64,000 nucleotides of DNA from Ypsolopha sequella (GCA_934047225.1 OW204012.1:4712001-4776000), one strand, 5' to 3'; counted from the first letter of the stretch, positions 32,261 through 42,385 are shown. Made by a program: numbers and translations. The notes: generated by a model from the sequence alone, not told the origin.

Positions 32261-33772
32261 GTAAGTTAAATTTATATACTCAAGTCTGTCCCCTAGAGGG
32301 GTAGGCAGAGATCAGCCGCAGCGTATCGACTGGTGTGTGTGATTCTCAACTGAGTCCACGCCCACGTCCGCTACATTACCACCACCTAGTAAACGAAGGG
32401 GCACGCCGTACGTGCCTTTGCAGAGTTTGACTGTAAGTTATATTTATATACTCAAGTCTGTCCCCTAGAGGGGTAGGCAGAGATCAGACGCAGCGTATCG
32501 ACTGGTGTGTGTGATTCTCAACTGAGTCTACGCCCACGTCCGCTACATTACCACCACCTAGTAAACGAAGGAGCACGCCGTCCGTGCCTTTGCAGAGTTT
32601 GACTGTAAGTTACATTTATATACTCAAGTCTGTCCCCTAGAGGGGTAGGCAGAGATCAGCCGCAGCGTATCACTGGTGTGTGTTATTCTCAACTAAGTCC
32701 ACGCCCACGTCCGCTACATTATCGACACCTAGGAAACGAAGGAGCAGGCCTTCCGTGCCCTTGCAGAGTTTGACTGTAAGTTACATTTATATACTCAAGC
32801 CTGTCCCCTAGAGGGGTAGGCAGAGATCAGCCGCAGCGTGTCGACTGGTACACGCGATATTCTCAACTGAGTCTACGCCCACGTCCGCTACATTACCGCC
32901 ACCTAGTAAACGAAGGAGCACGCCTTCCGTGCCCTTGCAGAGTTTGACTTACATTTATATATTCAAGCCTGTCTCTTTCTTGTTCAAACAAAAAACAAAG
33001 ATGGGGAAAGGTTTGTCTCAAAATTGTTATGTTTTCACGCAAAACGGAACATGACCCGATACCAATACTTACCACTTATTGAATTGTAAAAGAAAACAGT
33101 GTGATGAAATCTGCATTCCCTAAAACAGGCTATAGTATAGCTATAGTGTATTCCTCACACTCGCAATGCAACATAAGTCCGCCGCGCGGATTAAATTTGC
33201 CGCGCTTTTGTTGTGACACGTTTCCCTTGCCAGACTATAATTTTAAATTTTCTGTCATTGTTAAAATGTTCCACCACGAACTTTGATTAATTAAGTGAAG
33301 ATTCGTAACGCCCTTACTCGACTGATTCAAGAAATGGAACAGGTATTTCGTACTATGTATATGCAATTACCATCAGCGAAAGAGATACTCGTAGATTGAC
33401 GATACAAGACTTTTGAGCGAGCAAGACAGGATATTGCTTGGTCGGCTCGGTTCGTTACAAAGCCGACAGAAAGCGAGCTGAGCCGAGCGGTGAAGTCTAG
33501 TGTGATTACAGAGCTACAAACTTATCTATTCCGGCGGCGAAGACTGTCACACAGTGAATATAGAAGCCATTTTAGTTTGGCCTACCGGAACAGATAAGTT
33601 TGTGGCTCTGTAGATGACGCGGCATGCAAGAGAAAGTCTGTCGCCGCCAGCGCAACTGAACTAGTCGCACACATTCATGTTGAATATTACCGTCCTTTTC
33701 TGCAAATGGCGAAATGTAAACAAAACAAACAAAAAGTACTTTATGGAAATTTTCTGGTTTTGGTGTACTTAC

Positions 33773-33847
33773 GAGTGAAGGTGATGCCATGAAATTTGTT
33801 TTTGTCCTTGAGTGATTTGTACACCCGATAAATGCACACGAAGGCAT
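33773..33847 (-). pseudogene. THAP-domain-like first-exon relic
   Basis: ATG then MPSCAFIGCTNHSRTKTNF and a perfect GTAAGT donor after 25 codons. C..GC.N is how THAP zinc fingers begin; a one-base shift after the Asn gives LKDKNKFHGITFT, matching the expected F-H..-F stretch better, so the exon looks frameshifted. THAP domains occur in host proteins and in P-element type transposases. Downstream exons were not found. Confidence 0.45.
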
Positions 33848-34056
33848 CTGCAGGTTTTTTCTGGATTTTATAGCATAGGTAAAGGGCTTTTCAATTACGT
33901 GCACACAAACGCCGCCTGAAATACTACTAAACAAAGATAGGCCCGCTGGACCTGTATTTGTGGATCCAACCGCGTTGTGGTTATACTGCATCTTCACTAA
34001 AATAATCAAAGATCACGAAGTGACAACATATACCATTAAATACCATTTTATTACAG

Positions 34057-34235
34057 CAACCGCCTCGCCGAACGTCCGGCCAGAAACAGACGGTCGGATC
34101 GCAGTTCCGCGCTTCACTGTCAGCGTTGATGGCGACCCTGTCAGCGACGACCCCGCATTATGTGCGCTGCATCAAGCCCAACGACGAGAAGAAGGCATTC
34201 CAGTTCGACGCCGCCAGAGCCACGCAGCAGTTGAG
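34057..34235 (+). CDS. Myo5: Myosin V exon E11: actin-binding region
   Basis: Encodes [20 protein letters not shown], then [20 protein letters not shown] and [10 protein letters not shown]. The basic start finishes loop 2; [21 protein letters not shown] is the hallmark strut and actin-interface block of myosins. Acceptor tattacag, donor AG/gtgagc, 179 nt, phase 0 in, phase 2 out. The phase-0 entry matches the phase-0 end of E10 and of all array copies. Confidence 0.96.
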
Positions 34236-34284
34236 GTGAGCTCAATGATCAGATGATCACACGCATATTACATTTTTTACATCA

Positions 34285-34436
34285 TTTTTAGGGTTCTGTA
34301 CCCAAAGGGTAACCAACGGGACCCTATTACTAAGACTCCGCTGTCCGTCTGTCTGTCCGTCTGTCACCAGGCTGTATTTCATGAACCGTGATGGTTAGAC
34401 AGTTGAAATTTTCACAGATGATGTATTTCTGTTGCT
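34285..34436 (+). mobile_element. Lepidoptera-type 'gggttccgtaccc' repeat, 5' part
   Basis: Ordinary start (gggttctgtacccaaagggt, then ccgtctgtctgtccgtctgt), broken off after ttctgttgct by the element 34439-35085. Confidence 0.75.
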
Positions 34437-34438
34437 AC

Positions 34439-35085
34439 CAGTGGCGGCTGGTGTGTCAGAGAACCGGTGGTGCACTGCATGGGTTTAGTAAATATTTTCA
34501 AATAATTTTACTTAATATTCACTATTTTGTTAGATTAACAAATAATTAATCACGCACAAATTAATCAAAACAACAAGTGCGTGGGTCAAACAAAAGGCGT
34601 CGGGTCATGCATCCGAGAGCCAAACGTCGCGTCGCCCAAGCGAGAGTCTTTCGTATTCTCTCGGCAATTTCCGGCTCCGTGCGGCGCACGAATCTATCCT
34701 AAAAACGCCATACAATTTGTACTAAGCATCTTCGGTGTCACGCGCCGGGCGGTTTACATCGTGATTCATAGAAGTTGTTAGAGCTCGCTGCGTGCGCTTT
34801 ACCGAGCGCACGGGGTCGTTTTTGTTCAAGCAAAAATAAGATCTAATTATTTTGTAGTAGAAAGCAAAACAGGTCAGCTTAATTTTATTTAACTCGAATA
34901 TCAAAACCTTGTAATCAGGTATGTAATTTCTGTGTACAATGTATGGATTGTTATAGGTATAGGTCATTGTTTTGAAAGTTTATATTTTTTACATAGGTGT
35001 ATGGTATAGGTGGAAGGTTGGTTCAATTTATAAGATTTAAAATGGTAGTGCGGCGTACGAGCGCACTTAAGGTGCAGCCGCCAGT
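34439..35085. mobile_element. hAT-like element with 12-bp inverted ends
   Basis: Begins cagtggcggctg and ends cagccgccagtg (11 of 12 complementary). 647 bp, no transposase recognised. No 8-bp duplication visible; instead the sequence on the right repeats 34252-34435. Confidence 0.5.
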
Positions 35086-35395
35086 GATGATCACACGCAT
35101 ATTACATTTTTTACATCGTTTTTAGGGTTCCGTACCCAAAGGGTAACCAACGCGACCCTATTACTAAGACTCCGCTGTCCGTCTGTCTGTCCGTCTGTCA
35201 CCAGGCTGTATTTCATGATCCGTGATAGTTAGACAGTTGAAATTTTCACAGATGATGTATTTCTGTTGCCGCTATAACAACAAATACTAAAATAAATGTT
35301 GAAGGGGGCTCCCATACAACAAACGTGATTTTTTTGCCGTTTTTATACATAATGGAACCCTTCGTGCGCGAGTCCGACTCGCACTTGGCCGGTTT
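35086..35395 (+). mobile_element. 'gggttccgtaccc' repeat, full copy
   Basis: Includes 33 bases of the same upstream flank as 34252, then the complete repeat to gactcgcacttggccggttt. Other members: 54455-54722 (-) and 60212-60515 (+). Confidence 0.8.
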
Positions 35396-35489
35396 TTTTA
35401 CATAATTTTTGGTATAATTAAAGGCCGATACACACGAAATAGCGCATGACGATGTGCGTGGCAGCTCAAGTTATATTGTATTGCGTGCA

Positions 35490-35491
35490 CA

Positions 35492-35524
<33 letters not shown>
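35490..35524. repeat. (TA)n microsatellite
   Basis: About 17 TA units; frames through it are meaningless. Confidence 0.95.
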
Positions 35525-35528
<4 letters not shown>

Positions 35529-35822
35529 GCAGATTCGAGTGGATTAGAAGCCACGTGCTCGTTATTGGTGTCCGCCATGTTGTTTTCTTCTGTCACTCAG
35601 TGCGCACATCCGGCGCAGTCGCTGTCTCGAGAACAAGTGTCCATGTCTCGATCGAACGCACTACTGACTGACACAACGTTGACATTGACAGCTCTTCATT
35701 CACAGACTAGTGCCGTTATTATTACGTTCCGATTCATGGCATAATCGATTATATCGCGTGGTACTGCTATTCGAATAAATTAAATTCGTTTGTGTGCAAT
35801 ATAATCTCTAACATATATATAT

Positions 35823-36168
35823 GTATGATACTAGACTGACGCATTTTATTTTTTCATTTATTTTATTTATTGTTCCTTATATTATTACAAATCTTATCCT
35901 TTAAGTATCTAGACAATACAGATATATATCGTAAGAATTATTTTAACTTATCAGGATAGTCCGATGGTACCTATGCTAGTGTTAACTTAACACTGTACTA
36001 TATATATAGTACTAGCATAGGTACCATCGGACTATCCTGATAAGTTAAAATAATTCTTACGATATATATCTGTATTGTCTAGATACTTAAAGGATAAGAT
36101 TTGTAATAATATAAGGAACAATAAATAAAATAAATGAAAAAATAAAATGCGTCAGTCTAGTATCATAC
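35823..36168. repeat. Perfect palindrome, 158-bp arms
   Basis: Left arm 35823-35980 and right arm 36011-36168 are exact reverse complements (I compared all 158 positions), with a 30-base spacer. AT-rich, no coding. It sits inside an older repeat (ggccgatacacacgaaat ... tgtgcatgggcctta). Confidence 0.95.
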
Positions 36169-36352
36169 AACAACTGGTGCAGCCACGCACAACGCCACGC
36201 GTACGCATCCTTTGTGCATGGGCCTTAAATTACGTTTAATCACGTTAGCAAGCCTCTTAAATTACGAACAATAGGCTTGTATTCACAGGTCCCTTTGAGC
36301 TTAAGTTCAGCACTCCCAAGTTACAAAATTTGAAAAAAATGCTGAAATAGTG

Positions 36353-36472
36353 TGGTGATAGCGTTCCCAAAGTTTGAACTCGAATCGAACTAAGCCGAGT
36401 TATTTCCATACCATTAACTAATTACCATTTAATTCGATTCGAGTTCAAACTTTGGGAACACTATCACCACAC
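36353..36472. mobile_element. Short palindromic MITE
   Basis: tgtggtgatagcgttcccaa... mirrored by ...ttgggaacactatcaccaca; a different family from the palindrome upstream. Confidence 0.75.
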
Positions 36473-36940
36473 TGTGAGGTGTCTATGGAATGATATAGGC
36501 TCAGTCCATTAACATTATCTAGATATATGTTTAAGTTATACGAATCAAACATAGGAAATGTTATCTAGATTAATAATATCCATTTATTTTGCGCTCGCGA
36601 CGAAATCGGCACGATTGTATTGTCCTCGCAAGTTTCACGGAGCGTGCACCTTATAGCGAAATGAAACAGCATGACATTTGGCCAAGCCCACAACTGAGTT
36701 GGTCGCGTCTTGATGTCTGTTCTCAAGAGTGTCTAAGAACTGAGCAGTTTCGTTGTACAGATCCTCTAAAAAGGCCGCTTTGGATGAATCATTTATCTCT
36801 TTTGCACGCATGAAGAAACTCTGACTCTATCCTACTTTCAAATCATTTCATGATTCACACAAGTTGGCCTTTTTAGATCCCTAGGTACCTACGACATTAA
36901 GAGCACAGCTATCTGTTGATATATGGGGAGGCTTACATAA

Positions 36941-37332
36941 TAGTAGTTTATGCTACAAGGGCGCAAAGGAATAAATTACGAGTACGATTTAAAACACGAG
37001 CGCAGCGAGTGTTTTAAACGTAACCGAGTAATTTATTGCTCTTACGCCCGTGTATCATACTACGTTTTTCAATGCATAGTGTGGGAAAATAAAACAAATA
37101 ATCTTGTGAACTTTAAATTATAATTGGCTCAAAAGGACTGTATCCAGAGCAGTTAAACAGTGGAAAAAAAAGTATAAAATTTATAGTACACAGGAAAGGC
37201 TGCAGGTTAGCCAACCATTGTAAATAAATAAATAAATAAAAATAATAATAATAAAGCCCTAGGGCAAAATAATCGACTTTCTGTTCGGTTTTGATGCATA
37301 AAAAGTGGGCCTTTACGAGCACTTGCATTGAA
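36941..37332 (-). repeat. Repeat B, copy 3
   Basis: Full copy ending 39 bases before E12. Confidence 0.8.
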
Positions 37333-37371
37333 ATATAAATTATGTAAAAAAATGGTGTTCCTTGTTTCCAG

Positions 37372-37452
37372 AGCGTGTGGAGTTTTGGAGACGATCAGAA
37401 TATCGGCCGCCGGCTTCCCTTCGAGGTGGCTGTACCAGGACTTCTTCAGCAG
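37372..37452 (+). CDS. Myo5: Myosin V exon E12: SH1 helix
   Basis: Encodes [28 protein letters not shown], the reactive-thiol (SH1/SH2) helix and start of the converter. Acceptor tgtttccag, donor AG/gtagtg, 81 nt, phase 2 to phase 2. A repeat copy ends about 40 bases upstream and a Helitron terminus begins about 60 bases downstream. Confidence 0.96.
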
Positions 37453-37514
37453 GTAGTGTACAGACTTCATACCATTCGCAATATCAATGACATGTTTGTA
37501 AATACAATACAAAA

Positions 37515-37690
37515 CTAGCCTTTCGTCCGCGGTACCGCTCGCGTTTTTGCCCTGTTTTTGGCTTGGCGGTTATTTTATCAACTTATAGCCTGTATGTCGG
37601 CAAAGGTCTCATCCTAATCCGTTGACTGGTTCTCGAGTTAAAACAGAACATACAGACAGAAATTCTAAAACTTGTAGTTTTGGCCTTAGT
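37515..37690 (-). mobile_element. Helitron terminal fragment
   Basis: On the minus strand the sequence ends ...GCGAGCGGTACCGCGGACGA-AAGGCTAG, a hairpin plus CTAG terminus. The interior (gttgactggttctcgag..., aacatacagacagaaattc) is also Helitron-like. It starts 62 bases after the E12 donor. Confidence 0.65.
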
Positions 37691-37910
37691 AGAATACCAA
37701 TAGAATAAATAACCCTTTTCATTTAAAATTTCGCAAAAATATTCAATTTACACTACTTTATTATTAGTATATAGTGGTATGTGGTAGACTGTTGTTAGAA
37801 GTTGGAACAGGGGCCCATCAGCTGTCCCTAATCTACGTCCGTGTAAATATAATTTCCTTACATACTAAAAGAGGTAAGTACAAAATCTTCCTACCAGAAA
37901 GTAGTTGCAA

Positions 37911-38221
37911 TTAACCGCAGTCGAGTCCCTCTCGAACACGTAGTTGAAACAGCAGCCCAAGTGCGTGCCGGTGTTGTGCCACGTCGCTCACCTCCACGGA
38001 GAACGCTAAACACAACCCACCTATCCCCTGGATGCATCCAAAACCCAGAAGATATTGTAACCGGCCAATGTCTTCACACTTGTTCAAAACCGCGTGTATG
38101 CAGGTTATGTCACACAAAAGGAACAGTACTAAAAGGTGCCTCCCTGGCAATATATGATCAAGTCTTGATTCACAAATGTTTATATGATATTCACATCCGT
38201 TTTATCCCGGTTTTTATCTAG
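37911..38221 (+). other. Unrecognised coding-like stretch in intron 12
   Basis: An open + frame reads NRSRVPLEHVVETAAQVRAG, HLSPGCIQNPEDIVTGQCLH and TCSKPRVCRLCHTKGTVLKG. The C..C spacing and basic content look protein-like and GC is higher than around it. It may be a fragment of a transposon protein (a Cys-rich tail such as piggyBac-like), but I cannot place it. Confidence 0.25.
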
Positions 38222-38525
38222 TTATTCCTAAATATATAAAATCGACCGCGATCTACCATCTAAAGATGACATCCAAGTCCTTCTGTGACAGCTCAGAGAA
38301 ACCACAGACAAAAAACCATAGACCACTGTCGGATACGTTCCAAAATTCACATTTTATCCGAAACATATAGATTATATGTTTTTATCGCGAAAGCCATCGC
38401 TTTGAATACTCTTATTATTATTAGAGTGCATTACAAACTTGAAATCAGTCAGAAACATCGCATAATGCCCTCTAACGAGGGCTGCGGCACGAGACTTTGT
38501 CTTAGCTAAAAATTGTACACCCCAG

Positions 38526-38664
38526 ATATCGCCTGCTCTGCTACCAAAAGGACATCGACCGCAGCAACATGAAGATGACGTGCGGGAAGATCCTCAATGT
38601 ACACATCAAGGACCAGGACAAATACCAGTTCGGAGCTACGAAGATATTCTTCAGAGCGGGACAG
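38526..38664 (+). CDS. Myo5: Myosin V exon E13: converter
   Basis: Encodes [41 protein letters not shown] and FFRAGQ. The [11 protein letters not shown] block is the converter end that leads into the lever arm. Acceptor caccccag, donor CAG/gtgagt, 139 nt, phase 2 in, phase 0 out. Confidence 0.96.
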
Positions 38665-39244
38665 GTGAGTGATGTGTTGCTCAGAAACCGACTGGTTTCT
38701 CAGCAGGGTTCGGAAGTATCAAGATAATTACGCTGCTTGATACCTATCCGATAATTATCACCAGTGTAAGAAATTAATTTGTTATATTGTTTCATAACAA
38801 ATTTATTATAATTTTGGCAATTCTAACAAAAACAAATACATTTTATGATTTTTATTTAATATCAAACTCGAATTAACATCAATTAAAGTAAAAATCAGTG
38901 TCCGTCAGATTTGACTATATAGATATATTAAATTGGATTCACCAAAGATGACAAAGGAATATCTTCATCCGCACGTAGACAATTTGTGCGTTCTGTTATA
39001 CGCAAGTGCGGAAATAGACGTTCGAATACAGTTCACTTTCATGAACGCAATTTTTGTTATTATCAATTGATAATCATCGAGCTATTTGTATCATGATAAT
39101 TATCAAGACTACTATCGCGGATATGTATCCTTTCGAATCCTGTTTCTCTGTCATGTTTCCTTTATCGACTTCTGTAAATTTTGTAAAAGTCCCTGCAAGT
39201 CCCCAGATTAAGGGGTTGTACAATGCTAAAATTCAGTCCTGCCC

Positions 39245-39470
39245 CTCTATTCTGTATCTTTAGTTGCCAACTGGACTGGGTGCCTATCATCAAAAACATA
39301 GATAAAAACGGAACTTTCAAAATTGCCTTTAGTGGGTATTGAACTATTTACGAACTGTGTCGTCACTTTAAGTGCGAACATATCCTTAGACAATCAGAAT
39401 TCGATAGTATATCTATGTTTTTGATGATAGGCACCCAGTCCAGTTGGCAACTAAAGATACATAATAGGGC
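39245..39470. mobile_element. TIR MITE in intron 13
   Basis: tagttgccaactggactggg ... cccagtccagttggcaacta; a single-arm relative at 51745-51890. Confidence 0.8.
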
Positions 39471-39742
39471 CGCTGCTCTAATCAGATGCCGCGCACGCGC
39501 AACTTAAGTTGTTTTGAAACCTGCACTTGCTCTTTTAGCACTCATAATTATAAGATTCTTTAATGTTTCTGAGTAGGGCCTAGTTTCCACTTCACAAGGC
39601 AACTTAATGTGGGAATTAGTGTATTTTTGTATACTGTAACATGTTTTTGCAATAAAGAAATTTTCATTTTTTCATTCTCATTTTCTGCTGTTCCATAATG
39701 AAGTAGGAAACCTTAAAAAACTGTCTGCTATGTTCCCTTCAG

Positions 39743-39900
39743 GTAGCGTACTTGGAGAAAGTACGCGCTGAGCTGCAGCGTGCGTACTGTGTGCGCGTGC
39801 AGAGCTGCGTGCGACGGTTTGTTGCGCGACGGAAGTACCTGAGGATTCTGAACACTGTGAGAGGGCTGCAGGCGTGGTCTAGAGGTGTGCTGGCGAGGAG
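39743..39900 (+). CDS. Myo5: Myosin V exon E14: IQ1-IQ2
   Basis: Encodes VAYLEKVRAELQRAYCVRVQ, SCVRRFVARRKYLRILNTVR and GLQAWSRGVLARR. VAYLEK.R ends the converter; two IQ-type calmodulin/light-chain sites follow (VQSCVRRFVARRKY; LQAWSRGVLARR). Acceptor cccttcag, donor AG/gtaaga, 158 nt, phase 0 in, phase 2 out. A degenerate copy of its first 60 nt starts only 20 bases past the donor. Confidence 0.95.
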
Positions 39901-39907
39901 GTAAGAC

Positions 39908-39981
39908 ATGTTCCCTCCAGGTGGTGCACTTGGAGAAGGTGTGCGCTGACTTTCAGCGTGCGTGCTGTGTGCTCGTGCGAC
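39908..39981 (+). pseudogene. Decayed duplicate of exon E14 (5' part)
   Basis: Twenty bases past the E14 donor the sequence repeats E14's own acceptor region and start: atgttccctccag/GTGGTGCACTTGGAGAAGG..., translating VVHLEKVCADFQRACCVLVR against VAYLEKVRAELQRAYCVRVQ. The acceptor is intact and the frame stays open for some 40 further codons of unrelated sequence, ending TAA near 40066, with no clear donor. A tandem genomic duplication that has degenerated; a cryptic-exon role is possible but not supported. Confidence 0.85.
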
Positions 39982-40082
39982 CAGTTTCAGACTCCCTTCT
40001 TCTGAGCGAGAAAAGACGCTTGCGTGATGACGTTGCGCCTCACACTAGGGGTGGCAGCAGAAAATAACGTTTTATATGTTTT

Positions 40083-40600
40083 AGCACGCTTAAAAAGTTG
40101 ACAAATCCGAAGAATGAAACCAAGGCGCTTATAGGCTTTTTTAATCACGTGATCAACATGGTTTTAAAAATCTATTTTTGCGTCCAAGATAACACCGAGG
40201 TCTCTTATATGATCGACACGTGTTTAAGTTTTATCTGTCAGTTCGTAATTGTAAATCATGCTGAACGTCGTTGCAGTCATCGATGGAGTCGATCACCCGA
40301 AAGATTCTCATGTCATCCGCGTAGAGCAAGTGGTCACACTTGGTAAAGACTGTTTTACTCATGTCATTTATATATAATATAAACAACAGGGGACCCAAAT
40401 GAGAGCCCTGTGGGACGCCAGAATCAATTGGTAAGAATTGGGACATGAAACCTTTAAGAGCGACTGTTTGAGAACGTCCACTTACATATGATGCGATCCA
40501 TCTAAGCAGATCGCCGTGTATACCAATCTGGATGAGCTTTGAAATGAGCGTATTATGACAAATTTTGTGAAAAGCTTTTGAAAAATCGGTATACACAGCA
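40083..40600 (-). pseudogene. Jockey-like LINE reverse-transcriptase relic
   Basis: Sense reading: DFSKAFHKICHNTLISKLIQ, WIASYVSGRSQTVALKG, GVPQGSHLGPLLFILYINDM and LLYADDMRIFRV, the RT palm motifs with a YADD-type box; after a break comes DLGVILDAKIDF-stop and KAYKRLGFILRIC, the typical post-RT segment. Internal deletion and stops make it dead. It lies in intron 14, antisense to myosin. Confidence 0.88.
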
Positions 40601-40651
40601 TCTACCTGATATTTAGTTATTTATAATACTCTATTAAATATTTACCAACAG

Positions 40652-40826
40652 AAAAGCCAAAGTCATCCGGCAAAACCGAGCCGCCATCAAAATACAGAAG
40701 AACGTCCGCGGCTGGCTCGTCAGAACCAAGTACCGAGCTCTCAGGAGAATAGTGACGTCATTCCAAGCTCATTGCAGAGGATTCATGGCAAGACGGCTGT
40801 ATAGGGACAAGAGGATGATCAGAGCT
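40652..40826 (+). CDS. Myo5: Myosin V exon E15: IQ3-IQ4
   Basis: Encodes R-KAKVIRQNRAAIKIQKNVRG-WLVRTKYRALRRIVTSFQAH and CRGFMARRLYRDKRMIRA. Two IQ motifs are visible (IKIQKNVRGWLVRTKY; FQAHCRGFMARRLY). Acceptor accaacag, donor GCT/gtaagt, 175 nt, phase 2 in, phase 0 out. Confidence 0.96.
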
Positions 40827-41387
40827 GTAAGTTTTCATACCTATATAACTTAAAGGCGCACCGAGCGATTGCCTTTGTCTCTGTCTGTTTCTTTACGTGT
40901 AAAGAGTAAAGAAAATAACCAAACTTTTGCACTTTTCCAATGTTTTTCGTTGTTATTTCCATCATATTGTTCTTAAATAAAAAACGATCGTGTATAAACG
41001 GCCCAGTCATCTATGAACTTTATTTTAGTAATTGAATCATAATATCAAATTACTTATTTATATAAAATAGAGGAAAAAGTTACTCGACAAGAGGTAACTT
41101 TGCGAATTGATTCTATCGAGCCAACTTTATCAAATCGTTTTTCCATTGTGTATACAGTCTAGTATATATACCCAGTAACACCAATATATTTCCCTAGATT
41201 TTAATTTAATTGTTTACTACTTCAAACAAGGGTTATAAAAACGTGTTTGTATGTGTAAAAAGCTCGATGCGCTCTTAAGGGTCGGCACTCTATGGAAATA
41301 AGTCCTGCTCTAACGCTTTTATTTTGTAATCGTCTTTATCGCTCTAATCAACAGCCGCGCATGGAAAACCTCAGTTGTTTTAACGTT

Positions 41388-42210
41388 TTAGGGTTCCGTA
41401 CCTAAAAGGTACAAAAGGAACCTTTACGGTGAGACTCTGTTTTCCGTCCATCCGTCCGTATGTCACAGCAGCCTCATAACTTTAGCACCGTTAAAGATAA
41501 AGACATGAAATTTGGCACAAAAATAGCATTAACTTGCCGACTTTTCACGATGTAAAAAAAAAATGAAATATTTGAAATTGTTCAAAATACGTCCACAACA
41601 AAAGTAAGAAAAATAAAAAATATTATCCTAAAAATACAACATGGGTATCAAATTGTAGATATTAAAAAGCAGATTGTAAAATATATACTTATACTATATT
41701 TACTGGCACTGGTTTCGAGAAATCTTTAAAAAACCACAAAAATACGTATGTCTCCCGCTTATTTCCGAAAATGGTAGACTGAAAAATATGAAAAAAATGA
41801 CGATTATAGATCATAACTGGCCAATTACAGGAAAACCATAGCGATTAAAAAAAAATCGAGCACAAAAGTGAAATATAAGAAAAGAAGTAAAATTAATAAA
41901 AAAAATATTTTGTAAAAATACCATATCGGTATCAAATTGTAGGTAGTAAAAAGCTGATTGTAAAAATATATAGTTTGGCTATATTTAATTGCATCTATTT
42001 CGAGAAATCTTTGAAGAATCATAAAAAAACGTATATCCCCCCCTTATCTCCAAAACTGGTTGACCAAAAAATATGAAAAAAATCATGGTAATATGTGTTT
42101 ACGTAAAGATTACAGGAAAAATAAAGCGGTTGAGAAATTCACAAAAAAAAATGATAAAATTAAATTTATCATCCACAATTCGGAACCCTAGGTACGCGAG
42201 TCTGACGTGC
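41388..42210 (+). mobile_element. Repeat of the 'gggttccgtacc' family in intron 15
   Basis: Starts ttttagggttccgtacctaa and ends gtctgacgtgcgccgttttt. Two internal blocks around 41640-41830 and 41930-42120 resemble each other (tatcaaattgtag.tattaaaaagc...tttcgagaaatcttt), an internal tandem duplication. Ends ~30 bases before E16. Confidence 0.7.
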
Positions 42211-42243
42211 GCCGTTTTTTTTTTAATGAAGTGTTCGTTGCAG

Positions 42244-42333
42244 GCCATCACGGTGGAGCGATACGCACGCGGCTACCTCGCGAGACTCCGGGTGAGGAAG
42301 ATGAAGCGGCAGATTGTCATCGCACAGGCTGCT
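42244..42333 (+). CDS. Myo5: Myosin V exon E16: IQ5
   Basis: Encodes AITVERYARGYLARLRVRKM-KRQIVIAQAA: the fifth IQ motif and the start of the sixth. Acceptor cgttgcag, donor GCT/gtaagt, 90 nt, phase 0 to phase 0. An 850-bp repeat ends about 25 bases upstream and its T-run lies inside the polypyrimidine zone; a TA-flanked MITE starts 52 bases after the donor. Confidence 0.95.
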
Positions 42334-42385
42334 GTAAGTGTTATCTCTAATGTCGTCGCTCGCATAACTAACTTAACTGACAGTA

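Larger units (their letters stand above)
31449..32949 (+). repeat. 172-bp tandem array carrying loop-2 exon copies (nine units)
   Basis: Nine units hold about 100 bp of the loop-2 exon (from tcgactgg to gtttgact), its GTAAGT donor and about 70 bp of intron. Exon-like ends fall at 31572, 31744, 31916, 32088, 32260, 32432, 32604, 32775 and 32949, so the period is 172 bp except at the last two steps. Units 1-8 keep gact/gtaagt; unit 9 has lost it (gacttacat). Units 1 and 9 share a 'ggtacacgcgatattc' start while units 2-8 read 'ggtgtgtgt(t/g)attc', placing 1 and 9 as the array borders. Few substitutions separate units, so the array is young or homogenised. Confidence 0.92.

Noticed and set aside
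31449..32949. CRISPR-like array
   Set aside because: The units are contiguous 172-bp tandem copies without unique spacers, in a eukaryotic intron/exon context.
29028..34235. A different myosin class (II, VI or VII)
   Set aside because: Six IQ motifs, the loop-2 length and the coiled coil immediately after IQ6 fit class V only.
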